DNA of 31,865 bases from JAWXUK01 sp044432725. GTDB lineage: Bacteria; Bacillota; Clostridia; Oscillospirales; Oscillospiraceae. Position 1 is the first letter of the stretch. Each line of letters begins with the position of its first letter. Where the stretch lies: contig JAWXUL010000030.1 of assembly GCA_044432725.1 (NCBI GenBank), positions 1 through 31,865 of the forward strand. The letters are read 5' to 3'. The position numbers and the translations under genes were made by a program. The notes beneath the pieces were generated by a model that was given only the letters and a program-made list of their open reading frames with translations, had not been told where the DNA came from and did no database searches. Shown one piece after another: positions 14,629-22,067 of this stretch.

Positions 14629-15840
14629 ATGCATTGCGTAAGAAATATTACAGAAGACTTATATTTTCTTGGTGTGGACGAACATCGTCTTCACCTCTTT
14701 GAAAACATTCACCCCATACCAAGAGGAGTTTCTTACAACTCTTATTTGCTAAAAGATGAAAAAACAGTTCTTTTTGATACAGTGGACTGGGCTGTGTGCC
14801 GTCAATTTATGGAGAATATCGCCTTTGTTCTGAACGGTCGTGATTTGGACTATTTGGTGGTAAACCACGTAGAACCAGACCACGCTGCTTCCATTGAACA
14901 AGTGATTCAAGCCTATCCAAAAGTGAAAATCGTCAGCAATGAAAAGGCTTTTCTTTTCATGAGACAATTTGGATTTGACATCGGTGACCGTGCTGTCACT
15001 GTCACTGAAGGAGATAGTATGTCCTTTGGGAAGCACAAAGTCGCTTTTGTCCTTGCCCCTATGGTTCACTGGCCAGAAGCAATGGTGAGCTTTGATTTAA
15101 CTGATGGCACACTATTTGCAGCAGATGCCTTTGGTACCTTTGGTGCTTTGAACGGAGTTCTGTTTAATGACGAAGTGGATTTTGACCGTGATTGGATTGA
15201 TGATGCTCGTCGTTATTATACCAATATTGTGGGTAAATATGGCCCTCATGTGCAAAAACTCCTTCGTAAAGCAAGCACACTTCCCATCAAGCTGATTTGT
15301 CCTCTCCATGGACCAGTGTGGCGCAGTGATTTTGGCTATATTTTGGATAAATACAATCGTTGGAGTTCTTACGTGCCAGAGAAAAAAGGTGTTCTCATCG
15401 CTTATGCTTCCATGTACGGAAACACAGAACAAGCTGCGGTTGCCTTGGCATCCCAACTTGTGCAAAAGGGTTGTTTGGATGTGAAAGTATGTGATGTTTC
15501 CACTACCCATGTCACTGATTTAATCGGTTATGCTTTCCAATACAGCCATATGGCTTTGGTTTCTGTCACCTATAACTTAGGGATTTATCCATTGATGCAT
15601 AATTTCATCATGGATATGAAAGCACTGAATCTACAAAACCGTACGGTTGCCATTGTGGAAAATGGTACTTGGGCTTGTACAGCAGGTAAACTAATGACAA
15701 AAGAACTAGAAGAAATGAAACAAATGACTATTTTAAACGAGTCTCTTACCATTTCTTCTGCTGTGAATGAAGCTAATCTCCCAAGCATTGAAATGCTTGC
15801 ACAAGGGCTGATTGACTCTTTAGAAACAGCTACTGTCTAG
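14629..15840 (+). CDS. fprA: Class A flavodiiron protein (rubredoxin:O2/NO oxidoreductase)
   Basis: The 403-aa cytoplasmic enzyme reduces O2 to water (or NO to N2O) using electrons from rubredoxin. Residues 1 to about 250 are the metallo-beta-lactamase-like diiron domain with all ligands present: His80, Glu82, Asp84 and His85 in NHVEPDHAAS, His147 in MVHWPE, Asp166 in AADAFG and His227 in CPLHGPVW. From about 254 a flavodoxin domain follows, with the FMN-phosphate loop YASMYGNTEQAA. There is no C-terminal rubredoxin or flavin reductase domain, so it is the plain class A form and needs an external rubredoxin. The preceding gene carries one fused to its C-terminus. An AAAGGAGA sequence lies 11 bases before the ATG. 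It ends at the hairpin at 15875-15910. Confidence 0.95.
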   Translation: MHCVRNITEDLYFLGVDEHRLHLFENIHPIPRGVSYNSYLLKDEKTVLFDTVDWAVCRQFMENIAFVLNGRDLDYLVVNHVEPDHAASIEQVIQAYPKVKIVSNEKAFLFMRQFGFDIGDRAVTVTEGDSMSFGKHKVAFVLAPMVHWPEAMVSFDLTDGTLFAADAFGTFGALNGVLFNDEVDFDRDWIDDARRYYTNIVGKYGPHVQKLLRKASTLPIKLICPLHGPVWRSDFGYILDKYNRWSSYVPEKKGVLIAYASMYGNTEQAAVALASQLVQKGCLDVKVCDVSTTHVTDLIGYAFQYSHMALVSVTYNLGIYPLMHNFIMDMKALNLQNRTVAIVENGTWACTAGKLMTKELEEMKQMTILNESLTISSAVNEANLPSIEMLAQGLIDSLETATV

Positions 15841-15874
15841 TATTTTGTTTCTCCCCTGAAATAAACAAAAAAGA

Positions 15875-15910
15875 AAAGGTCATCAAGTGAACTATCACTT
15901 GATGACCTTT
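15875..15910. terminator. Bidirectional terminator between fprA and the RNase H-like gene
   Basis: AAAGGTCATCAAGTGA (15875-15890) pairs perfectly with TCACTTGATGACCTTT (15895-15910) around the loop ACTA. TTAATATT follows on plus, and TTCTTTTTTG follows on minus. It serves both convergent genes. Confidence 0.9.
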
Positions 15911-15928
15911 TTAATATTATAAAAATTC

Positions 15929-16831
15929 TTATTTCAACGCTAAATTGAAGGGAATACTTTGGGTTCTTAGACTTTGTTTTAAAAATAGTTTCACAGCTGT
16001 TTCTGTATCAATGCCCAGCTCTTGGAAGAAAGCATCATACTCTGCCAAAGTTTTCTCGTCAACAGAAATTGTGAGCCCAGTATTACTAGGAGCAGCGACG
16101 CTTACTTTTTCTGCTGTCACAGAAATAGTTGCCTTTTCTTTTGGCATTTCTTTTTTCTCTATGACTTCTTTTTTGACTGGTTTCTTTTCTACTTTTTTAC
16201 TACTTACTTTGGACTCTTTTTTACTTACTTCTTTTTTCGCTGTTTCTTTTTTACTTGCTACTTTTTTGATTGTTTCTTTCTTTGTACTTTTAGGAAGATT
16301 CTTTTCCACTAAAATATCTGCTTCTTCTTGTGTCAGATCCCCTTTGAATTCGTCTAGTTCTGATAATCTGCCTAGATTTAATTCCATACAAACTTCTGGT
16401 TTTTCTTTTGCGCTAGTCAGCAATTTATTTGCTGCAGACATTTCTTTTTTACTTTTTGGTTTGTGAAATTCGATATCATAGGCTTCCACAAGACCGTTTA
16501 ATTCTTGCCAAAGAAGAGCATTTTCGATGGGTTTTCCATTCTCTTTGCTCCAATCAACCAGTTCCCAAGTGCTGACAGTGCCGTCTAAAAAGTTTTCAAT
16601 GACAATAGAATCGCTGTAAATATGAATTTCGTCCATGTCAGAGATTAGGTTGATACTGTGAATCAACGCTTTTAGTTGGCATTCTATTCTGCCAGTACTG
16701 CGAAAAACACCTGAAAGTTCTTGTGGCTTTCTACTTCCTTTTTTGGTGATAGTTGTGCCAAAACAACCAATGTTTTTTTGTTGTTTTTGAGTTGCTGCGA
16801 CGCAAATTGTTGCCATTTTACTTGTTTTCAT
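15929..16831 (-). CDS. RNase H-like protein fused to a RelB/DinJ-type ribbon-helix-helix domain
   Basis: The 300-aa protein has three parts. Residues 6 to about 145 follow the RNase HI fold: RIECQLKALIHSI with Glu50, EIHIYSDSIVIENFL with Asp74, and GKPIENALLWQELNGLVEAYDIEF like the RNase HI helix-strand. The first catalytic Asp is replaced (CVAATQ) and the last is Asn135 in MSAANKLL, so two of four acidic residues are missing and nuclease activity is doubtful. Residues about 178-235 are a Lys/Glu/Ser-rich linker of near repeats (SKKETAKKEVSKKES). Residues about 252-297 (LTISVDEKTLAEYDAFFQEL, then TAVKLFLKQSLRTQSIPFNL) resemble the RelB/DinJ antitoxin DNA-binding domain. No toxin gene adjoins it. 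AAGGGGAA upstream supports 16831. Domain calls are by eye. Confidence 0.75.
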   Translation of the reverse strand: MKTSKMATICVAATQKQQKNIGCFGTTITKKGSRKPQELSGVFRSTGRIECQLKALIHSINLISDMDEIHIYSDSIVIENFLDGTVSTWELVDWSKENGKPIENALLWQELNGLVEAYDIEFHKPKSKKEMSAANKLLTSAKEKPEVCMELNLGRLSELDEFKGDLTQEEADILVEKNLPKSTKKETIKKVASKKETAKKEVSKKESKVSSKKVEKKPVKKEVIEKKEMPKEKATISVTAEKVSVAAPSNTGLTISVDEKTLAEYDAFFQELGIDTETAVKLFLKQSLRTQSIPFNLALK

Positions 16832-16866
16832 TTAAATTATTCCCCTTAATCCTACAATTTTGTTTT

Positions 16867-17030
16867 GGAAAGCTCTAAAACAAAAAGTTAAACACAATCG
16901 AACAGTTCTTTTTTTCCTCTTGCTGATACGATAACATTCTCAATCCAAGTAGGATTAAAAACATTTCACCACAATCCTGAAGGACAAAAAAATTTGCACT
17001 CTTGTCATCCAAGAGTTTTCAGAGATCCCC
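16867..17030. mobile_element. MITE-like element, copy 2 (164 bp)
   Basis: The left end GGAAAGCTCTAAAAC and the right end (complement of GTTTTCAGAGATCCCC) form an imperfect terminal inverted repeat like that of the 12188 copy. TTTT flanks both sides (16863-16866 and 17031-17034), compatible with a 4-bp duplication, although T-runs are common here. The last 46 bases agree with the 12188 copy at roughly nine of ten positions (AAAAAAATTTG, ACTCTTGTC, CCAAGAGTTTT). The centre has CAATCCAAGTAGGATT in place of the loop core. Confidence 0.6.
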
Positions 17031-17040
17031 TTTTGTGAAA

Positions 17041-17437
17041 TCATTCACTTTAAATATAATTATACAATACCATTTTACAAAAAGCAAGTGATTTTTTTCA
17101 AAATGGAAAAAAAGTTTTTCTAATTTGTTGAGATTTTAAAAAGATTTTTCATAAAATCTAAAAATCCAACTGAAAGAACTTTAAGATAATTTCAAAAATA
17201 GGAAAGGCAAACTATCTTTTATCTATTTGACTTTTGCTCACATTTCAAGTGTTACTGACAATTATGTTGATAAAAAAGAGGTATTGCGGAATCGGACTTC
17301 TCTGAAAGGAAGTCTTGATTTTAGTACTAGTAGTCACTGAGCTCCAAAAATCTGGAGAGGCAGTACTTTCTTACAAAGTCGAGTTTTCGACTCTAAGATA
17401 ACGAACAGAGTGGGAGAAAAGAAATGTAAAAAAAGTG
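17041..17437. other. A/T-rich non-coding stretch with three hairpins
   Basis: No gene is visible. After about 240 bases of plain A/T-rich sequence comes a compact series of stems: GACTTC (17295-17300) with GAAGTC (17309-17314), CTCC (17342-17345) with GGAG (17354-17357) inside AGTACT (17323-17328 and 17362-17367), and AGTCGA (17377-17382) with TCGACT (17387-17392). The block could be a small RNA or decayed repeat. I could not place a promoter or a T-run terminator with confidence. Confidence 0.3.
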
Positions 17438-17466
17438 TTGAAATGTTCCAATGAATATGATATAAT
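17438..17466 (+). promoter_or_regulatory. Promoter of the EAL-HDOD gene
   Basis: TTGAAA (17438-17443) and TATAAT (17461-17466) are 17 bases apart. The start would be near 17473, giving a leader of about 270 bases. Confidence 0.7.
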
Positions 17467-17472
17467 AATTAG

Positions 17473-17742
17473 TATTCTAAAAACCAAAGGGTATTCCTTT
17501 GAGCTTATTCCAAAAAACATAAGATTTTCCAGAGAGGGGCAACTTAGATTTTTACCCTGTAACCCTTGATCAGGAAATTATGATTTGGATTACTCTCTTC
17601 AGAAATGTAGAGATGAAACAAGTTGGAATATCACTTTGGGAAAGTTTGGTCTATAGAATAATCAATATAATAAATCTGAGTGGAGCAGTGACTCGCTACT
17701 GCACTCTCATAAAAAGAATTTTCAGAAAGGTCTGTGATGTGA
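17473..17742 (+). promoter_or_regulatory. Long 5' leader of the EAL-HDOD operon
   Basis: The leader contains CAAAGG/CCTTTG just after the start, a GGG...CCC pairing, and a late stem with GCAGT and ACTGC around GACTCGCT, extended by AGTG/CACT-type pairs near 17673-17706. I find no cyclic-di-GMP-I riboswitch landmarks and no terminator-like T-run. A 62-codon frame at 17580-17768 has no good ribosome-binding site and is probably not translated. Confidence 0.3.
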
Positions 17743-18948
17743 ATGATAAGAAAATATGTTGCTCGTGAAGTGGTGATGGACCACCGAGCCAAAGCTTTTG
17801 CTTACGAACTATTATACCGTGATCCTCTTACCAATGAACCAGGAGGAAGTAGTCATGTCAATATAAAAGAACTAATTTCAACCCTTGGATTGGATTTTAG
17901 TACCGAAGAACTAACTTTAGGGGCGAGAGCTTTTCTCCATTTGCCCCGAGAAGCGCTCCTCTCTGATACCATCATGCTTTTAGAGCCTAGCCAATATGTT
18001 TTTATTGTGAAAGATGACGTTCGCCACGATAAAAAATTGGTAGAACGAATTGTCACTCTTCGAAAAAAGCATTTTCAATTTTCCATTGCTGATTACACTG
18101 GGGCACAAGATTTTTCAAATATTGAACCTCATATCACTTATATCAAGGTTGATGTGCAAAATACCCCTGCCGACAAGCAAAAAAGCATCATTTTTGAATA
18201 CAAAAAACGTCGTAGAAAGCGTTTAATCGCCGATCAAATCAAAACAGAAGAAGATTATACCGCTGCAAAAGATTTAGGCTATGATTTGTTCCAAGGATCT
18301 TTGTTTGCACAGCCCACTTTGATGATTCGAGATAGTACTGGATTCAATCAACATTCTGTCCTCATGCTTTTGAAAGAATTGAATGAAGAAGAGGCAGATT
18401 TTGAAAAAATTGATCAAATTATCAATCGAGATGCTGGTCTCACCTTCCGTTTATTGGCAAGAGGAAATACCATGGCTTTTGCTGGAAAAACAAAGTTCAC
18501 AAACCCTTCTCAAGTGGTGGTTCGCATGGGAATGGAAGAGTTGCAACGTTGGGCAACTTTGTTACTGATGCAAGAATCAGCAGAAGTTGGTCAAGAACAA
18601 AAATTGGAACACGCTTTGCTCAGAGCCATGTTCCTTGAAAGTTTAGCCTGTAAGATGAACGAAAATATCAATCGACAAGAGCAATATTTCATCTATTTAA
18701 AAGGAATGCTTTCTATTTTCCCACAAGAACATCAAATTGAAATCTTCAAATCCCTCGCTTATGATTTAAGTCCAGATTTGCTGGACGAAGCAGATGGACT
18801 TCTCACCTTTAACTATGCTTACGAAGTTGGGGATTATGAACAAGTTGACTTCTATTTACAAGAGAAGGATTTGTCTGAATTTATGGTGATGGGCTGTTAC
18901 AAAGCCTCCATTGCACGGGTGAAGGAAGCATTGGAAGGTTTCGGTTAG
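17743..18948 (+). CDS. Degenerate EAL-HDOD signalling protein
   Basis: The 401-aa protein is a cytoplasmic EAL plus HDOD protein like YuxH. The EAL part (about residues 1-200) begins VAREVVMDHRAKAFAYELLYRD. The signature is reduced to YELLYR, and the Asp pair of the catalytic DD(F/Y)G motif reads IADYTG, so most metal ligands are missing and phosphodiesterase activity is unlikely. SLFAQP near residue 186 marks the end of the EAL domain. The HDOD part (about 200-395) has INRDAGLTFRLLARGNT, VVRMGMEELQRWATLLLM and LLRAMFLESLA. Such proteins act as signalling adaptors, possibly binding cyclic-di-GMP. An AAAGG lies 12 bases upstream of the ATG, a rather long spacing. Three bases separate it from an AlgX-like gene. 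Confidence 0.87.
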   Translation: MIRKYVAREVVMDHRAKAFAYELLYRDPLTNEPGGSSHVNIKELISTLGLDFSTEELTLGARAFLHLPREALLSDTIMLLEPSQYVFIVKDDVRHDKKLVERIVTLRKKHFQFSIADYTGAQDFSNIEPHITYIKVDVQNTPADKQKSIIFEYKKRRRKRLIADQIKTEEDYTAAKDLGYDLFQGSLFAQPTLMIRDSTGFNQHSVLMLLKELNEEEADFEKIDQIINRDAGLTFRLLARGNTMAFAGKTKFTNPSQVVVRMGMEELQRWATLLLMQESAEVGQEQKLEHALLRAMFLESLACKMNENINRQEQYFIYLKGMLSIFPQEHQIEIFKSLAYDLSPDLLDEADGLLTFNYAYEVGDYEQVDFYLQEKDLSEFMVMGCYKASIARVKEALEGFG

Positions 18949-18951
18949 ATC

Positions 18952-20118
18952 ATGATGGAAGATTCACCTAGGCATCAAATACTTTCCCCTCTTCCCCCTT
19001 TTTTTCTATCTGCTTTATTTTTAACTGCTGTTTTAAATGGAAAGCAATTTCTTACAAATTATCAAGTCGCTACAGAAGAAAATCCAGATAGTGTTCAAAG
19101 CCGCCATCTTGCCTTAGAAGAAAAATATGCAGAAAATTTTCTAGGAAAAACTAATTTTCTCGATGGAAATGGTGCTTTTTCCTTAGTCATACAAAATAAA
19201 TATCTTAACGAGGCACTTCGACTGAAAAATGGTCACTTGGTTTTGCTCTTTGACGAGGTAGATACAACTCCCTATGTGGAAGAAGCCGAAAAGTTTTATC
19301 AAAATTTACAAGAAATAGGCTTGCCCTTCGCCTATATCCAAGCCCCTGGGAAACTACCCGCAGACGATCATCAAGTGGTGCCCACAGGCTTTCAAACTTA
19401 TTATAATAGCAATTCAGATCAATTTTTACAGGGATTAGACAGCGCTCACATTCCTTATCTTGATTTACGAGAGACAATCCAAGAACAAGGTTTGGACCAT
19501 TTCAGCTTGTTTCCTGTTACAGATGCACACTGGACTGCAGAAGGCGCTTTCTGGGCATATGTTGAAATTGCCCGTTATTTAGAAGAATTACTGGGCTATT
19601 CTTTTTTAACAGAGGAATACTTGAGCCTTGATGCCTTTCATGTAGAGACCTATCATAATAAATGGATTGGTACAACAGGACAAAGAACAGGCATTTATTT
19701 TGGTGGTATGGATGATTTCTCCATCATCACACCAAAATTCGAGACAAACTATCACGCTTTGGTGCCAGAAAGAGAATGGGATATCTATGGAAGTTTTCAA
19801 GATGCTTGCTTAGATATGGCTTTTTTTCATTGGGGTGGAAATGATGACCAATATTCCGTTTATAACTATCACGAAGAATATGTTAAATTCACCAATTTCA
19901 ATGCAGAAAATGACTTAGTTCTCTTTCTCCTACGTGATTCCTTTGCAGGACCAGTAGCTTCCTTTTTATCCCTTCATTTCAAAGAAGTACACCTTTTTGA
20001 CAGCCGTCATGGGGCAGAGGCTGGGGATGTCTTGAAAAAAATCAAAGAAGTGGACGCTGATGTGTTGCTTCAACTACAAACCATTGGCTTGAATGATCCC
20101 TTGTTTTTTCTGTATTAA
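18952..20118 (+). CDS. Membrane-anchored AlgX/DHHW-like SGNH protein
   Basis: The 388-aa protein has one N-terminal membrane segment (about residues 14-31) and an extracytoplasmic domain like AlgX, AlgJ and DHHW proteins. FPVTDAHWTAEGAFWAYVEI is the DxHW motif, and LFLLRDSFAGPVASFLSLHF carries the Ser-containing block near the C-terminus; FDSRHG lies further down. It would transfer or remove acyl groups on an exported polymer. No MBOAT gene adjoins it; the nearest is at 6168-7574, beside another DHHW protein. It starts three bases after the EAL-HDOD stop with no strong ribosome-binding site, so translational coupling is likely. That pairing suggests a link between cyclic-di-GMP signalling and surface modification. 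ATG 18952 or 18955 could be used. Confidence 0.8.
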   Translation: MMEDSPRHQILSPLPPFFLSALFLTAVLNGKQFLTNYQVATEENPDSVQSRHLALEEKYAENFLGKTNFLDGNGAFSLVIQNKYLNEALRLKNGHLVLLFDEVDTTPYVEEAEKFYQNLQEIGLPFAYIQAPGKLPADDHQVVPTGFQTYYNSNSDQFLQGLDSAHIPYLDLRETIQEQGLDHFSLFPVTDAHWTAEGAFWAYVEIARYLEELLGYSFLTEEYLSLDAFHVETYHNKWIGTTGQRTGIYFGGMDDFSIITPKFETNYHALVPEREWDIYGSFQDACLDMAFFHWGGNDDQYSVYNYHEEYVKFTNFNAENDLVLFLLRDSFAGPVASFLSLHFKEVHLFDSRHGAEAGDVLKKIKEVDADVLLQLQTIGLNDPLFFLY

Positions 20119-20203
20119 GTAAAAAGTACTTTCGAAAATCAGATTTTTATTTTACCATTGCTATCAGCAATATGACTGATATGTTTCAGAAAATGAGAAA
20201 AAT

Positions 20204-20235
20204 AATACCCTGCCATATCATTTTGGCAGGGTATT
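20204..20235. terminator. Bidirectional terminator holding a stop codon in its loop
   Basis: AATACCCTGCCA (20204-20215) pairs with TGGCAGGGTATT (20224-20235) around an 8-base loop, with TTTTCTG after it on plus and ATTTTTCTC after it on minus. It ends the EAL-HDOD/AlgX-like operon and the ABC importer operon. The stop codon of the minus-strand permease (20218-20220) lies in the loop. Confidence 0.88.
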
Positions 20236-21144
20236 TTCTGTCTCTTCCAGTAAAGAAAGAAACTCTTTTTTTTGCTCTGATTTTTGTTTTTTCAGATAGA
20301 CAAGTCCTCCTTTGGGTGAAAAAAGAAAAGCAAGACAGAAAAAAAATCCCAGAACCATTGCAATACACCCCGAAAAAGAAACATTTCCCAGATAAATTGC
20401 CAAAGAGGCTCCTAAAAAACCAGAAATTCCTCCTATGATACAGCTGTAACAGAGCATCAGCTTTAAATCATTTGTCAGTAAATAAGCAGTCGTCGCTGGC
20501 ACGATCATAAAAGCCACCACCAAAATTGCCCCTACCGAAGAAAATGCTCCAACTGCCGTAAAAGATACCATGGTCACCAATGAATATTGAAAAAGCACAG
20601 GAGAAATGCCCATGATACTTGCCAGAACAGGGTCAAATATCACTAATTTGATCTCTTTCAAAAATAAAGAGATATACAAAAGATTACTGATCATCAATGC
20701 GAATGCTATATAAATTCCTTTTGCTCCTAAGTTTCTACCAAACAAATAAAGAGGATCAAAGGGCGCAAGTGCTATCTCGCCTAATAACACCATATCTACA
20801 TCTAAATGTGTATTCCCAGCGTATTTAGAAATCAAAATTAAAGCTATACTAAACAAAAAAGGGAAAATAACACCGATTGCAGAGTCCTCTGACATTAACT
20901 TTGACAAAATAAGTGTTTCCGTCAACCATAGTGTGACCACCCCCATTCCACTTGCTCCTACTAATAAAAAAGGAGAATTTAAGTCTTGAACCAACAGAAA
21001 GACAATCACTATCCCCAATAATATGGTATGGGTGATGCAATCACTGACCATGGACTTTTTTTGGATCACCAGAAATGTCCCTGGAATGGCACAAGCAACA
21101 GAGATCAGAAGTGCAAGTAGTTGTATTTGTAGTCCCATACTCAT
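20218..21144 (-). CDS. Metal ABC transporter permease (second of two)
   Basis: The 308-aa ABC-3 family membrane protein has about eight or nine TM segments and belongs to a Mn/Zn/Fe importer of the Tro/Znu/Sit kind. Typical elements are ISVACAIPGTFLVIQKKSMV near the N-terminus, MVSDCITHTILLGIVI, and SVGAILVVAFMIVPATTAYLL in the second half. Its ATG overlaps the stop of the first permease (ATGA), preceded by AGGGGAG. The last 30 or so residues are charged and cytoplasmic. Two non-identical permeases imply a heterodimeric channel, as in TroCD. The stop lies inside the shared terminator hairpin. Confidence 0.92.
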   Translation of the reverse strand: MSMGLQIQLLALLISVACAIPGTFLVIQKKSMVSDCITHTILLGIVIVFLLVQDLNSPFLLVGASGMGVVTLWLTETLILSKLMSEDSAIGVIFPFLFSIALILISKYAGNTHLDVDMVLLGEIALAPFDPLYLFGRNLGAKGIYIAFALMISNLLYISLFLKEIKLVIFDPVLASIMGISPVLFQYSLVTMVSFTAVGAFSSVGAILVVAFMIVPATTAYLLTNDLKLMLCYSCIIGGISGFLGASLAIYLGNVSFSGCIAMVLGFFFCLAFLFSPKGGLVYLKKQKSEQKKEFLSLLEETENTLPK

Positions 21145-22067
21145 AAATCTCCCCTCCCTTTTTGCATTTCTTTGCTAAGTGCTGCAGTTAATTCCCTTTT
21201 TTTCCTTTTTCTTTGATGTATCTGAAAGAAAACCCCTCTTTTGGGTGCAAATAAAATACTAAAAAAAGTAATCATACTCCCACAAAGCACTATGACAGGT
21301 CCAGTGGGAAGATTACTGACAGATGAACTGAAAAATGTGCCGATTACAGCTGAAATACTACCAAAAACGGCTGAAAGCAATACCATTCCCCTCAGATGTT
21401 GCACCCATTGTCTCGCAGCTACAGCAGGATTCACCAGCATAGCACTCATGAGTATGACTCCCACAGTCTGCATCCCTAAAACAATCACAAATACCAACAA
21501 AAAATGCAAAAGTAACTCTATCTTTCTACACGGTATCCCTGAGACCTGAGCAAATTCAGCGTCAAAAGTAATCAGTGTAAACTCTTTCCAGAAGTAACAA
21601 AGGGTAATTCCTAAAAATATTGTTGAAACAGCGATCATTTTCACATCCTCCAACAAAATAGCAGAAGCCTGACCATAGACAAATCGATCTAAACCTGATT
21701 GTCCCCCCTGAGCAGAACCTGAAACATAAGTTTTTAAAACCATTGCAAATCCGAAAAAAAGCGACAATATCAGTGCCAATGCTGCATCAAATTTTATTTT
21801 TGAATTTTTTATCATGAAAAAAATCATATAACTCGCCAAAATCCCTGTAAAAAGTCCTCCTAAAAGAAGCCATTCTGTCTCATGACTACCAAAAAATAAA
21901 AAGCCAAGATAGACCCCTGGAAGAGTTGCATGGGCTATGCCATCCCCTAAAAGTCCTTCTTTTCTCAAAAGGGCAAAACAACCAATCATACCACTCATGA
22001 TGCCTAATAATGCAGCCCCTGTGGCAACCACTTGAAAGCTGTAGTCTCCTAACAGTTCTACTGTCAT
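21141..22067 (-). CDS. Metal ABC transporter permease (first of two)
   Basis: The 308-aa ABC-3 family permease is related to the following gene. It shows SGMIGCFALLRKEGLLGDGIAHATLPGV, AALALILSLFFGFAMVL, and VGVILMSAMLVNPAVAARQW followed by SAVIGTFFSSSVSNLPTGPVIVL, all typical of ZnuB/TroC proteins. The frame opens further upstream at a GTG, but the ATG at 22067 overlaps the ATPase stop (ATGA) and GGTGAGG is close upstream, so this start is preferred. The C-terminus is strongly basic (HQRKRKKRE), consistent with a cytoplasmic tail. Confidence 0.92.
   Translation of the reverse strand: MTVELLGDYSFQVVATGAALLGIMSGMIGCFALLRKEGLLGDGIAHATLPGVYLGFLFFGSHETEWLLLGGLFTGILASYMIFFMIKNSKIKFDAALALILSLFFGFAMVLKTYVSGSAQGGQSGLDRFVYGQASAILLEDVKMIAVSTIFLGITLCYFWKEFTLITFDAEFAQVSGIPCRKIELLLHFLLVFVIVLGMQTVGVILMSAMLVNPAVAARQWVQHLRGMVLLSAVFGSISAVIGTFFSSSVSNLPTGPVIVLCGSMITFFSILFAPKRGVFFQIHQRKRKKRELTAALSKEMQKGRGDL

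Noticed and set aside
15945..16466. A 173-codon plus-strand Phe/Ser-rich frame
   Set aside because: It mirrors the Lys/Glu-rich linker of the RNase H-like gene on the minus strand and runs into that gene's terminator side. No start signal.
17473..17742. Cyclic-di-GMP riboswitch in the EAL-HDOD leader
   Set aside because: I looked for the GEMM landmarks and found no convincing match, only unrelated stems.
17580..17768. A 62-codon plus-strand frame in the EAL-HDOD leader
   Set aside because: It has no ribosome-binding site, an unremarkable basic product, and its end overlaps the real gene out of frame. More likely untranslated leader.
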